Notes under the pieces: generated by a model | What the model saw: only the letters and a program-made list of their open reading frames with translations | Told to the model about the DNA's origin: nothing | Databases searched by the model: none | Assembly: GCA_021772975.1 (NCBI GenBank) | Contig: JAJFKY010000008.1 | Span: 1 to 64,000, forward strand | Source: Gammaproteobacteria bacterium | GTDB taxonomy: Bacteria > Pseudomonadota > Gammaproteobacteria > Xanthomonadales > Wenzhouxiangellaceae | Length of the DNA stretch: 64,000 nucleotides | Direction of reading: 5' to 3' | Shown: in pieces, positions 26,523-36,101 of the stretch | How positions within the stretch are numbered: the first letter of the stretch is position 1 | How the letters are laid out: the number at the start of each line of letters is the position of its first letter | Translations under genes and position numbers: made by a program

Positions 26523-26555
26523 GACGGGCAGGCCATCCAGATTGGCCTGCCGGTC
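26523..26555. other. Stable hairpin after the CRTAC1-like gene
   Basis: ggcaggcca (26527-26535) pairs with tggcctgcc (26543-26551), extended with one mismatch. There is no T-tract on either side. It may be an mRNA 3' stabiliser or a weak terminator. Confidence 0.4.
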
Positions 26556-26618
26556 GAATCCGAGCACAGGGCAATGTTAAAATGCTCCATTAACTTAATC
26601 TGACCAAAAGGTTTCAGC

Positions 26619-27782
26619 ATGGACTTCAAACTGACTGATGAGCAGCGAATGATTCAGGACGCTGCGCGTGATTTTGCCGAGCAGGGCATTAAACCCATTG
26701 CGGCTGAATTTGATGTCTCCGGTCAATTTCCGGTGGACACTATCAAGGCCATGGGAGAACTGGGCCTGATGGGCATAGAAGTCCCTGAAGAGTACGGTGG
26801 TGCGGGTCTGGATGCGATTGCCTACGCCCTGGCAATGATCGAGATCGCCCGTGCTGACGCCGCCCATTCAACCATCATGTCAGTTAATAACACCCTGTAT
26901 TGCAACGGTATTATGCAATACGGCACGGAGCAGCAGAAGCAACAGTTCGTGCGCCCGATCGCTGAAGGTAAGCAAATAGGCGCCTATGCTCTGACTGAGC
27001 CGCAATCGGGCTCTGACGCCAGTAATATGCGTTCCCGCGCGGTATTGTCGGCAGACGGCAGCCACTACGTCATCAACGCTAAAAAATCCTGGATTACCTC
27101 AGGCCCGGTGGCCAAATACGTGGTGCTGTTCGCGATGACTGATCCCGCAGCCGGCGCCAAAGGCGTGACTGCATTTATGGTCGATGCCGATCAGCAGGGT
27201 TTCATGCGTGGCAAAATGGAGCCCAAACTGGGTATCCGTGCTTCGGCCACCTGTGAAATCGAACTGACGGATTATCATTGCCCGGTGGAGAACCGTCTGG
27301 GTGGGGAAGGCGAGGGTTTTAAAATTGCCATGAGCGTGTTGGATGCCGGCCGGATCGGGATCGCTTCGCAGGCCGTAGGCATTGCCCAGGCAGCCTACGA
27401 AGCCAGTCTGGAATACGTCAGGGAACGTAAGGCATTTGGGCAGGAAATCGGTACCTTCCAGATGATTCAGGCCAAGATCGCGGATATGAAGACCCGTCTG
27501 GAAGCTGCCCGGTTGCTGACTTTCAGTGCAGCCTGTAAAAAAATGGCGGCCAAGCAAACCGGCGAGCGTTTCACGGTTGACGGCAGTATGGCCAAGCTGT
27601 ACGCCTCGGAAGCGGCGATGTGGATTACTCATCAGGCCGTGCAGATTCATGGCGGTATGGGCTATAGCAAGGAGATGCCGGTCGAGCGCTATTTCCGCGA
27701 TGCCAAGATTACTGAAATCTATGAAGGCACCAGTGAAATCCAGCGCATGGTGATCGCCCGGATGGAAACCGGCTTGCGATAA
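26619..27782 (+). CDS. Acyl-CoA dehydrogenase
   Basis: A 387-aa FAD enzyme of the short-chain/butyryl type. The N-terminal helical domain starts MDFKLTDEQRMIQDAARDFA. The middle domain has the signatures AYALTEPQSGSDA and KSWITSG. The C-terminal domain carries the catalytic base Glu369 in IYEGTSEIQR and 'QIHGGMGYSKE'. It oxidises acyl-CoA to trans-2-enoyl-CoA and passes electrons to ETF. There are no beta-oxidation partners next door; it appears monocistronic, with the terminator at 28048 possibly ending its message. Exact chain-length preference cannot be read from sequence. Confidence 0.93.
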   Translation: MDFKLTDEQRMIQDAARDFAEQGIKPIAAEFDVSGQFPVDTIKAMGELGLMGIEVPEEYGGAGLDAIAYALAMIEIARADAAHSTIMSVNNTLYCNGIMQYGTEQQKQQFVRPIAEGKQIGAYALTEPQSGSDASNMRSRAVLSADGSHYVINAKKSWITSGPVAKYVVLFAMTDPAAGAKGVTAFMVDADQQGFMRGKMEPKLGIRASATCEIELTDYHCPVENRLGGEGEGFKIAMSVLDAGRIGIASQAVGIAQAAYEASLEYVRERKAFGQEIGTFQMIQAKIADMKTRLEAARLLTFSAACKKMAAKQTGERFTVDGSMAKLYASEAAMWITHQAVQIHGGMGYSKEMPVERYFRDAKITEIYEGTSEIQRMVIARMETGLR

Positions 27783-28047
27783 TTTTCCGGCGCAGTTCAT
27801 TTAACCGCTCGTCATGTTGGTATTGCCCGCTCTATCAATTAAGTTCTGCTCAGCGGACAAGCTATCTGGGGTTGTTGCAGGGCAGTATGTTCGGTGGACA
27901 ATGCACTGGCGCGGTACTGATTTACACTGCCGGCCGGTTAGCTCAGCGTTGCATTGATTAACATAAGATTTGCGTATTTAATCGGGGACTGCTGCACAAT
28001 GCGCGGTTACTATAAAGATCAAATCACTAGGTTTACTTTGACTAATG

Positions 28048-28079
28048 CCGTACTGTTATAGCAACAGTACGGTTTTTTT
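28048..28079 (+). terminator. Intrinsic terminator upstream of gdhB
   Basis: ccgtactgtt/aacagtacgg with a 5-nt loop followed by seven T. It is 266 bases after the acyl-CoA dehydrogenase stop and 27 bases before the NAD-GDH start, so it may terminate the former or attenuate the latter. Confidence 0.85.
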
Positions 28080-28105
28080 ATAGACCTGCCCCTGGGAACA
28101 GCACC

Positions 28106-31100
28106 ATGAGCGTAATGATGTCTGATATCAACAGCGAAAACGATAAGCAGCAATTGCTGCAGGCGATTGCGGCAGAATGCAATGCTCCGCTTGAATACCG
28201 GTCGGAAAATAATGCTGATCAGCAGGGTCTGGTGGCACAGTTTTTCCGGCGTGCCTCGGTAGCGGAACTGCAGAAGTACTCCGTCACGCAGCTGGCCGGC
28301 CTGGTGGCTGGCATGGCTGAGCTGACGCAGCAGCGGGCACGTGGAGAACTGGCGATCAGGGTGTACAACCCGAACCTGTCTGAGCACGGCTGGGATAATC
28401 CCAACACCGTGATCGAAATGGTCAATGATGACATGCCATTTCTGGTTGATACGGTCAGCATGATTCTGGCTGAGATGGGGCATCAGATTCAGATTATTCT
28501 TCATCCGGTGGTATGGCTGGCCCGGGATAAGCAGGGCAAGGTAACGCAGCTGTTGCCGCGCGGATCAGATCAGGGTCAGCCCGATTCACTGATGCATATG
28601 CAGATTCTGCGCCAGCCACAGGGCAAGCGGCTCGCTAAAATCGAGGAAAACATCCGCAAGGCGCTGGAAGAGGTCAGGCTGGCGGTAAGAGACTGGCAGG
28701 CAATGCGCCAGAGAGTACTGGACATCGCGGAACGATTTGTCAGGGACCAGCCCAGAGATGGTGCCCAGAACGTAGATGAAGCCGAACTTTTTCTGCGCTG
28801 GCTGGCTGATGATAATTTCACTTTGCTGGGATTGCGGGAATACGACATTCATCAGCACGGCGATGAGCGTGAGTTACGGATCGTACCGGATTCCGGTCTG
28901 GGCATTCTCAGCCGGGAACCCAGCAAGGGGCGCGCGCGCAAACTCAAATCCTTATCTTCGGCCGCACGCGGCACTGAACAGCGGCCCGAACCGGTCATTC
29001 TCACCAAAACCAACGCCCGCTCGCGAGTGCATCGCAGCGGCTACATGGACTACATCGGTGTACTGCGTTACAACGCGGATGGCAAAGTAATCGGCGAATA
29101 CCGGATTCTGGGCCTGTTTACTTCCGGTGCTTATAACCTGCGTTGTGTTGATACACCGCTGATCCGGCGTAAAGCCGAACGGGTCATGGAAATATCAGGC
29201 TTGCGCCAGGTCAGTCACGAAGGCAAGGCCTTGATGCATATCCTGGAAACCCTGCCACGCGATGAATTGATGCAAAGCACGGTTGAGGATCTGCATCAAT
29301 TGGCAATGGGCGTGCTGGATTTGCAGGAGCGCCCGCAGACCCGCTTATTTATCCGGCGGGAGCGTTATGGCCGATTTTTCTCCTGCATGGTGTTTATCCC
29401 TCGCGACCGCTTCAATACCGAAAATCGTGAGAAAATCCAGAGGATTCTGCAACGCGGACTGAAAGGCGAGCATTTCGATTTTTCGGTTCAGGTTTCTGAA
29501 TCAACCCTGGCACGTCTGCATGTGGTGGTGCGCCCGCAGGCGGGCGCTGAGCCGGAGGTGGATACTGAACAGCTGCAAAAACGCATTATTGAAGCAGTGC
29601 GTTCCTGGCACGATGAGTTGCGCAATGCGCTGATCAAACGTCACGGTGAGCACGCCGGGTTGGAACTGGCGGATAAGTACGGAAAAAGTTTTCCCATCTC
29701 CTACACCGAAGAAGTGTCTCCATGGGTGGCTTCATTTGATGTTGACAGTGTGAATGCGCTGGAGAATGAGAATGATATGCGTACCAGTCTGTACGTGCCA
29801 CGTACCAAACGGCTGGAAGACCTGTTGCGCTTTAAATTGTTCCGATTCGGTGCCCCGCTGGAATTGAGCCAGGTTTTGCCGATGCTGGAAAACCTCGGCG
29901 TGCAGGTCATCAATGAACGGCCCTACCGGTTGGAGCGTAAGCCGGAGCTGTGGATTCAGGATTTTGATCTGCTGCCCGCACCGGGTATCAATATTGATGT
30001 CCATACCATCCAGGCCAGCTTCCAGGATACCTTTGAACGGGTGCTGACCGGGATGGCCGAGAATGACGGCTTCAATCGACTGGTGGTAGCCGCCAACCTG
30101 GATTGGCGGCAAATTGTGGTGCTGCGTGCCTATTGCCGTTATCTGCTGCAGACGGGTATGCCATTTTCGCAGGCTTATGTAGAAAGTACTCTGGTCCGGC
30201 ACCCCTTGCTCAGCTGTCTGCTGGTCGGATTGTTCGAGTCACAGTTTGCGCTGGAAAGTATGTTGCCCGGCCGTTATCGTGCGCTGGGGCGTGCGCTGCT
30301 CAAGCTGCGTAGCAATCGCGAAGAAAAAATTGAAAACGCCCTGGATGCCGCGGTCTGCGATATCATCGAAACCCGGCTGACAGCCGACGCTGAAGGCCGC
30401 CAGCAAGCCGCAGGCATGGTCAAGGCCGCATTGGATGCCGGCCTGCAGACCGTCTCGATTCTGGATGAAGACCGGATTATCCGCGATTATTATGAAACGA
30501 TCGACGCGACCCTGCGGACCAGTTTTTACCAGCAGACCGAGGCTCGGGATTATCCTGAATACATCAGTTTCAAATTGGAATCCAAGCGCGTGCCTGAATT
30601 GCCCAAGCCCAGGCCATACCGGGAAATCTGGGTGCACTCACCGCGAGTGGAAGGTATTCATCTGCGCATGGGACCGGTGGCGCGCGGCGGCCTGCGCTGG
30701 TCGGACCGCAAAGAGGATTTCCGCACCGAGGTGCTGGGCCTGATGAAGGCACAGAATGTTAAAAACACCATGATTGTGCCAGTCGGCGCCAAAGGCGGTT
30801 TCGTGGTCAAAAAGCAGCCTGATGGTGACCGCGAAACGGTGATGCGGGAAGTGGTGCATTGCTATAAAAGCTTTATCAACGGCTTACTGGATATCACCGA
30901 TAACATCATCGATGGCGAACTGGTCAAACCGGACAATGTGGTTTGCCATGATCAGGATGACACCTATCTGGTGGTAGCCGCCGACAAGGGCACCGCAACC
31001 TTTTCGGATACCGCCAATGCGATTGCCGAGGCGCATAATTTCTGGTTGGGCGATGCATTTGCTTCGGGTGGTTCCAACGGCTATGACCACAAAGGCATGG

Positions 31101-33100
31101 GCATCACCGCCAAAGGTGCCTGGGAATCAGTTAAACGTCATTTCCGGGAGCTGGGGGTTGATACCCAGAGCGAACCGTTCACCGTGGTTGGTATCGGCGA
31201 TATGGCCGGCGATGTGTTTGGGAACGGAATGCTCTTGTCAGAGCATATTCGCCTGCAGGCAGCTTTTAATCATCTACATATTTTCCTGGACCCGGACCCC
31301 GACGCGGCCGCCAGTTTCAAAGAGCGGCAGCGTTTATTTGAACTGCCGCGCTCCAGCTGGGAGGATTACAATACCAAACTGATCTCTACCGGCGGCGGAA
31401 TATTTCTGCGCACCGCCAAATCCATCGAGCTCAGTCCGCAGGTGCGTGAGTGGCTGGGTATCGAAGCCGATCAACTAACCCCCCAGCAATTAATTAATGA
31501 ATTGCTTAAAGCACCCTGTGATCTGCTCTGGAACGGCGGTATCGGCACCTATGTCAAAGCCAGCAGCGAAAGCCACGGCGATGTCGGCGACCGGGTCAAC
31601 AACGCGGTGCGGGTGGATGCTGACGAGTTGCGCTGCAAAGTGATCGGTGAGGGCGGCAATCTGGGTCTGACCCAGCTGGGCAGGGTCGAATATGCCATGC
31701 TGGGTGGCCGGATCAATACCGACTTTATTGATAACTCAGCGGGCGTGGATTGTTCCGACCATGAAGTGAATATTAAAATTCTGCTTGATATCGCCTGCGA
31801 CGAGCAGGGCCTGGATATGGCGGAGCGCAATCAGCTGTTGCGGGATATGACCGGTGAAGTCGAGCAACTGGTGTTGCGCAGCAATTATCTGCAAACCCAG
31901 GCGCTGAGTATGATGGAATCGTTTGCGGTGGAGCGGCTGGGGGCCAAGGCACATCTGATCAGCAGCCTGGAAAATCGTGGAGTACTGGACCGGCAACTGG
32001 AGTTTCTGCCGGATAACGACACCCAGCGCGAGCGTGCCTCCAAAGGCCAGGGCCTGACCCGTCCGGAACTGGCGGTATTGTTGTCGTACAGCAAAATCTC
32101 ACTGTATCGCCAGTTGCTGGAAAGCGATGTCCCGCAGGATCCATTCCTGGCCCGCGAGCTGATTCAGTATTTTCCACAGCCATTACAGCAGCGCTATGCG
32201 GGTTTGATGCAGCGGCATCCGTTGAAAAGCGAAATCATCGCCACCCGGGTGACCAACAGCATGGTCAACCGGATGGGAGCATCTTTTGTTACCCGTGTGC
32301 GGGAGGATACCGGCGCGGATGCTGATGCGATCGCTAAAGCCTATGCAGTCGCGCGGGAAGTGTTTAAATCGCAGGACTACTGGGCTGAGCTGGAAGCGCT
32401 TGATGCCGAGGTCAACGCCATTGAACAGATTAAAGCGATCAAGGAAATGTGGAACGTGGTGCGCCAGGCGACCCGCTGGCTGCTCAACCGGCCCGGCGCT
32501 GACCATATCAATATTCAGCAACAGGTCAAACGTTTTGGCCCTGGTGTGGGTGAGCTCTATGACAACCTGCTGGAAGCCTTGCCGCAGGATTCACGGCTGG
32601 CTTATGAACAACAGAAAAAAACCTACCTGGAAGCTGGTTTTAATGAACTGATGGCGCGCCGGATCGCGCTGTTGCAGTTCATGACAGTTGCGCTGGACAT
32701 TGTTGATGAAGCTTCCCAGCAGCAATTGCCGGTTCAGGATGTGCTGGATACCCACTTCGCGGTTGCGGATATTCTGAATATCGACTGGTTGCGCCGGCAG
32801 GTCGAAACGCTGCCGACCAGCGGGAACTGGGAGGCGCATGCCCGGGGGCATCTGCGCAATGATCTGATCACCCAGCACCGCAAGTTAACCAGCCAGTTTC
32901 TGATTTACCGCAAAGGTAACTCCGAAGCCACCGTGGCCAGCTGGCAGGCGGTGTATCAGGATCGCATCCAGCGGACCTTAAGCATTCTGGAAGACATGCG
33001 ACGCCTGTCCGGTATGGATATCGCCGCCATGACCGTGGCGGTGCGCAGTCTGGAGCAGTTGGTAACCGCCGGGGTCAGCGCAGAGGTCAGCGAGAACTAG
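28106..33100 (+). CDS. gdhB: NAD-specific glutamate dehydrogenase (large, 180-kDa type)
   Basis: A 1664-aa cytoplasmic enzyme converting L-glutamate to 2-oxoglutarate and ammonia with NAD. The length and sequence fit the bacterial L-GDH180 class. A long N-terminal regulatory region with ACT-like segments (about 30-480) is followed by a central helical region. The catalytic core has GLRWSDRKEDFRTEVLGL, VGAKGGFVVKK and the nucleotide-binding part TVVGIGDMAGDVFGNGML. A helical C-terminal domain includes GLTRPELAVLLSY. ggga precedes the ATG. nadK begins 1 base after its stop, linking it to NAD(P) metabolism. Confidence 0.96.
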   Translation: MSVMMSDINSENDKQQLLQAIAAECNAPLEYRSENNADQQGLVAQFFRRASVAELQKYSVTQLAGLVAGMAELTQQRARGELAIRVYNPNLSEHGWDNPNTVIEMVNDDMPFLVDTVSMILAEMGHQIQIILHPVVWLARDKQGKVTQLLPRGSDQGQPDSLMHMQILRQPQGKRLAKIEENIRKALEEVRLAVRDWQAMRQRVLDIAERFVRDQPRDGAQNVDEAELFLRWLADDNFTLLGLREYDIHQHGDERELRIVPDSGLGILSREPSKGRARKLKSLSSAARGTEQRPEPVILTKTNARSRVHRSGYMDYIGVLRYNADGKVIGEYRILGLFTSGAYNLRCVDTPLIRRKAERVMEISGLRQVSHEGKALMHILETLPRDELMQSTVEDLHQLAMGVLDLQERPQTRLFIRRERYGRFFSCMVFIPRDRFNTENREKIQRILQRGLKGEHFDFSVQVSESTLARLHVVVRPQAGAEPEVDTEQLQKRIIEAVRSWHDELRNALIKRHGEHAGLELADKYGKSFPISYTEEVSPWVASFDVDSVNALENENDMRTSLYVPRTKRLEDLLRFKLFRFGAPLELSQVLPMLENLGVQVINERPYRLERKPELWIQDFDLLPAPGINIDVHTIQASFQDTFERVLTGMAENDGFNRLVVAANLDWRQIVVLRAYCRYLLQTGMPFSQAYVESTLVRHPLLSCLLVGLFESQFALESMLPGRYRALGRALLKLRSNREEKIENALDAAVCDIIETRLTADAEGRQQAAGMVKAALDAGLQTVSILDEDRIIRDYYETIDATLRTSFYQQTEARDYPEYISFKLESKRVPELPKPRPYREIWVHSPRVEGIHLRMGPVARGGLRWSDRKEDFRTEVLGLMKAQNVKNTMIVPVGAKGGFVVKKQPDGDRETVMREVVHCYKSFINGLLDITDNIIDGELVKPDNVVCHDQDDTYLVVAADKGTATFSDTANAIAEAHNFWLGDAFASGGSNGYDHKGMGITAKGAWESVKRHFRELGVDTQSEPFTVVGIGDMAGDVFGNGMLLSEHIRLQAAFNHLHIFLDPDPDAAASFKERQRLFELPRSSWEDYNTKLISTGGGIFLRTAKSIELSPQVREWLGIEADQLTPQQLINELLKAPCDLLWNGGIGTYVKASSESHGDVGDRVNNAVRVDADELRCKVIGEGGNLGLTQLGRVEYAMLGGRINTDFIDNSAGVDCSDHEVNIKILLDIACDEQGLDMAERNQLLRDMTGEVEQLVLRSNYLQTQALSMMESFAVERLGAKAHLISSLENRGVLDRQLEFLPDNDTQRERASKGQGLTRPELAVLLSYSKISLYRQLLESDVPQDPFLARELIQYFPQPLQQRYAGLMQRHPLKSEIIATRVTNSMVNRMGASFVTRVREDTGADADAIAKAYAVAREVFKSQDYWAELEALDAEVNAIEQIKAIKEMWNVVRQATRWLLNRPGADHINIQQQVKRFGPGVGELYDNLLEALPQDSRLAYEQQKKTYLEAGFNELMARRIALLQFMTVALDIVDEASQQQLPVQDVLDTHFAVADILNIDWLRRQVETLPTSGNWEAHARGHLRNDLITQHRKLTSQFLIYRKGNSEATVASWQAVYQDRIQRTLSILEDMRRLSGMDIAAMTVAVRSLEQLVTAGVSAEVSEN

Positions 33101-33101
33101 T

Positions 33102-33857
33102 ATGCGTCTGGCATTTCTGGCAAGCCGGGTTCAGGAGGCACAAAGCGCCAGGAAAAAGCTGCAGGCTGTGTATGGCAGAATCACGCCCGCCAAAGCCGAT
33201 GTACTGGTAGTGCTGGGTGGTGACGGTTTTATGCTCAGCTCACTGCATCGCTACGGCCATCTGAAAATACCCCTGTTCGGAATGAAGCTGGGGCGGGTTG
33301 GTTTCCTGATGAACCGCTTTGAAGAGCAGGACCTGGAGCGGCGTATTGAAGATGCTCAGCAGGTTGACCTGAAACCTTTGCAGATGACGGCGCTGGATAT
33401 TAACCGTAAAAAAACCGAAGCGCTGGCCATCAATGAGATCGCTATCTGGCGGCAGACCAACCAGGCCGCGCATCTGCGTATCTCGATCAATGACATCGTC
33501 CGGATACCGGAGCTGGTGGCCGATGGTGTGCTGTTATCCACCGCGGCCGGTAGCACAGCCTATAACTTATCCGCGCACGGTCCCATCCTGCCACTGGGTA
33601 CCGAAGCGCTGGCGCTGACGCCTATCAGTCCATTCCGGCCGCGCCGCTGGCGGGGCGCGGTATTGCCCAACAATACCCGGGTCACGGTGGAAGTGCTTAA
33701 TCACAAAAAGCGCCCGGTTAACGCCACCGCTGATTCTGATGAGGTGGCCCACGTGCTAAGGGTGGATATGCACCTGCAGCATGATATCCAGTATCAGCTG
33801 TTGTTTGATTCGGATCATTCCCTGGAAGAGCGGGTCCTGCATGAGCAGTTTTTATGA
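33102..33857 (+). CDS. nadK: NAD kinase
   Basis: A 251-aa ATP-dependent NAD kinase making NADP. It has the GGDG motif (residues 39-42, VVLGGDGFML), the NE/D motif NEIAIWR, and the Gly-rich GSTAYNLSAHGPI. The last part (VNATADSDEV) resembles the alphaproteobacterial-type short NadK. At 251 aa it is shorter than E. coli NadK (292 aa) because the N-terminus begins close to the first strand. Sits between gdhB and a 5'-nucleotidase, overlapping the latter by 4 bases (ATGA). Confidence 0.93.
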   Translation: MRLAFLASRVQEAQSARKKLQAVYGRITPAKADVLVVLGGDGFMLSSLHRYGHLKIPLFGMKLGRVGFLMNRFEEQDLERRIEDAQQVDLKPLQMTALDINRKKTEALAINEIAIWRQTNQAAHLRISINDIVRIPELVADGVLLSTAAGSTAYNLSAHGPILPLGTEALALTPISPFRPRRWRGAVLPNNTRVTVEVLNHKKRPVNATADSDEVAHVLRVDMHLQHDIQYQLLFDSDHSLEERVLHEQFL

Positions 33858-34807
33858 GCGAGGCAGCTATGGGTGAGCACGAAACTCGGACGCAGCCACA
33901 GAAAACCCCACAGGGCCAGGCACTGGTGGTAGCGATTTCCTCACGGGCACTGTTTGATCTGGATGAAAGCCATCGGATATTTGAGAGCGAAGGCGTGGAA
34001 AGATACGCTGACTATCAGATTCAGCACGAAGACGATTTGCTCAAACCGGGCATTGCCTTTCCGTTGGTCAAAAAACTGCTGGCACTTAATGATGGCAATA
34101 CTGGCCATGCCGGGGTGGAAGTGGTGCTGTTGTCACGCAACAGTGCCGATACCGGTCTGCGGATTTTCAATACCATTGAGCACTACGATCTGAATATTGT
34201 GCGGGCCGCCTTTACCAATGGCGTCAGTCCGCATCTTTACATGCAGCCATTTGGCGTGCATCTGTTTTTATCCGCGCATGGTGATGACGTACGTGCTGCC
34301 CTGGAAGCTGGCCACGCCGCCGCCACGCTGATGCCATCGGCCATCCGCCAGGATACCACCACACAATTGCGCATTGCCTTTGATGGCGATGCGGTACTGT
34401 TCAGCGACGAAGCCGAGCAGGTCTATCAACGTGATGGTCTGGATGCGTTTACCAGTTCAGAAAAAAATGCCGCCGCTCACCCGCTGACCGCCGGCCCGTT
34501 CAAACCGGTACTGCAGGCCATCCACGAAATCCAGTCAGCCTATCCAATAGCCGACAACCCGATCCGCACCGCCCTGGTGACCGCGCGCTCAGCGCCGGCC
34601 CACAAGCGGGTAATTCTGACCTTAAGAGAGTGGGGCATCCGGATTGATGAATCATTGTTTCTGGGCGGGCGCAGCAAGGGTGAGTTTTTAAAGGCGTTCG
34701 GCGCGGATATATTCTTTGATGACCAGCAGGTGCATGTGGAATCCAGCCGCGAGCATGTAGCGACCGGACATGTGCCGCATGGAGTGACGAATAGAAACGA
34801 GAACTGA
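33854..34807 (+). CDS. Cytosolic 5'-nucleotidase (NT5C1-like family)
   Basis: A 317-aa protein of the 5'-nucleotidase family typified by animal NT5C1 and bacterial homologues. Visible signatures are ALVVAISSRALFDLDESH near the start, VEVVLLSRNSADTGLRIFN, AFTNGVSPHLYM, LRIAFDGDAVLFSDEAE and SLFLGGRSKGEFLKAF. The pattern is of a HAD-like phosphatase cleaving AMP or IMP. It overlaps nadK by ATGA, so translation is coupled. With NAD kinase it may balance NAD(P) and nucleotide pools (inference). Confidence 0.9.
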   Translation: MSEAAMGEHETRTQPQKTPQGQALVVAISSRALFDLDESHRIFESEGVERYADYQIQHEDDLLKPGIAFPLVKKLLALNDGNTGHAGVEVVLLSRNSADTGLRIFNTIEHYDLNIVRAAFTNGVSPHLYMQPFGVHLFLSAHGDDVRAALEAGHAAATLMPSAIRQDTTTQLRIAFDGDAVLFSDEAEQVYQRDGLDAFTSSEKNAAAHPLTAGPFKPVLQAIHEIQSAYPIADNPIRTALVTARSAPAHKRVILTLREWGIRIDESLFLGGRSKGEFLKAFGADIFFDDQQVHVESSREHVATGHVPHGVTNRNEN

Positions 34808-34950
34808 GACGTTTAACCCGTAGCGCATTAGTGTTTTATTTCAGCGCAGGTTTTTATCCGGTTGGTCGCCCGCAAGCGGGCTCTTACAGTAAACACAGAA
34901 TGCAGCAGCCTCGCTATCAATCAAATGTAGTAAACCGTAGTAAAGCTCGA

Positions 34951-35031
34951 ATGCAGGAGCGAATCTGGCCGCGGCCGGTGGTGGAGAATACCTGTGACAC
35001 CTGCTGGTGTAATGCACCTCGTTTATTACAC
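34951..35031. repeat. Dispersed repeat, copy 1 (about 80 bp)
   Basis: It begins atgcaggagcgaatctggcc and contains gacacctgctggtgtaatgc. It aligns over its length with 35231-35306, diverged but clearly related. The gap 34808-35682 has no gene; it consists of these copies, a palindrome and a tandem repeat, with plain sequence between. Confidence 0.6.
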
Positions 35032-35230
35032 CCTATGTTAGTGTCATCGGTTTATTGTTATCCGAAGCTGGCTTGTTAATTTGAACCGGAGAAAGATTTC
35101 TCCCTTTGGTGGTAATGGCAGGTTTTATTGGTATAGCTCAGCAGTGCCCAACAAAGTGTCATCTCGAACGTAGAGATATCTTTTCCGGATAGTTGAATCT
35201 ACTGTTCTAAATCTCACATTAATTCCGAAA

Positions 35231-35306
35231 CTGTAGGAGCGGACCTGGCCGCGATCGACGATGGGCAATATTTACGACACCTGCCGATGCAATGCACTTA
35301 ACACCC
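35231..35306. repeat. Dispersed repeat, copy 2 (about 76 bp)
   Basis: It begins tgtaggagcggacctggccg and contains gacacctgccgatgcaatgc, matching copy 1. The 'aggagcg..ctggccgcg' head resembles REP-type elements of gammaproteobacteria. Confidence 0.6.
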
Positions 35307-35484
35307 CGCGTTCATTTGGTCACCCCCTGAAAACCTCGCAAGCTGTTGATAAAATTTAATTAAAAGGTTATCCAGGTTGATTTTCCGATCAGGTTGGGTA
35401 AAGCATCGACTGCTTTTCGAATCGAAGGTGGTTGATGTTGCCTGATAGCCCCAGTTGCTCCCCAATCAGATATTACCGCACCGC

Positions 35485-35512
35485 CGTCATTCCCGTCTGC
35501 GCGGGAATGACG
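35485..35512. repeat. REP-like palindrome
   Basis: cgtcattcccg/cgggaatgacg with a 6-nt loop: the widespread 'GTCATTCCCGC' extragenic palindrome type found in many Proteobacteria. Confidence 0.75.
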
Positions 35513-35522
35513 GGTAATTTGT

Positions 35523-35610
35523 GGGCCGTTTGTGGGTAATCCTTGGGCGGTTTGTAGGTGTTGTGTAGACGGTTTGTGAGTGGTCTGTGGCGATTCGTGG
35601 AATCTGTGGA
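35523..35610. repeat. Four degenerate 22-bp tandem repeats
   Basis: Units start at 35523, 35545, 35567 and 35589, built around 'GGCGGTTTGTGGGT'. Unit four is the most diverged. They lie in the gap before the phnA-like gene's 3' end. Confidence 0.6.
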
Positions 35611-35682
35611 TGTATTAAATAACGGATGGCCTGCTGTTTTGAAAGGTGCTATATCTGAAACAGATTTTTCAGGGCCGATTAT

Positions 35683-36018
35683 CTAGCTAACCTGCTTCAC
35701 AAACTCTGACTTCAACTGCATTGCGCCGATGCCATCGACTTTACAATCAATATCGTGATCGCCTTCCACCAGACGAATATTTTTCACCTTGGTGCCTACC
35801 TTAATCACCAAGGATGAGCCTTTAATTTTCAGGTCCTTAATGACGGAAACGCTATCACCGTTTTGCAATGGGTTGCCGTTGGCATCTTTGATGACCAGCT
35901 CCTTGCTGTCGACTTCGTCTTTTCCCCACTCGTGCGCGCACTCCGGGCAGATGTACAGGCTGCCATCCTGGTAGGTATATTCCGAGCTGCATTCCGGGCA
36001 GACGGGTAGGTTGTTCAT
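35683..36018 (-). CDS. PhnA/YjdM-type zinc-ribbon protein
   Basis: A 111-aa protein of the family called alkylphosphonate utilisation protein PhnA. An N-terminal zinc ribbon with Cys7, Cys10, Cys24 and Cys27 (CPEC and CPECAHEW) is followed by an SH3-like beta domain ([26 protein letters not shown]). The family's real function is unknown; it is not required for phosphonate lyase and no phn genes are near. Divergent from the D-threonine-aldolase-like gene with 83 bases between starts. Confidence 0.92.
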   Translation of the reverse strand: MNNLPVCPECSSEYTYQDGSLYICPECAHEWGKDEVDSKELVIKDANGNPLQNGDSVSVIKDLKIKGSSLVIKVGTKVKNIRLVEGDHDIDCKVDGIGAMQLKSEFVKQVS

Positions 36019-36101
36019 GGTTGTTGGCCTGATTGGATTTGGGAGAGGTTTTGAAGTCGCGCATTGTAACAGTTGGCCTGCGGCCGGGTTATTATAGTGG
36101 T

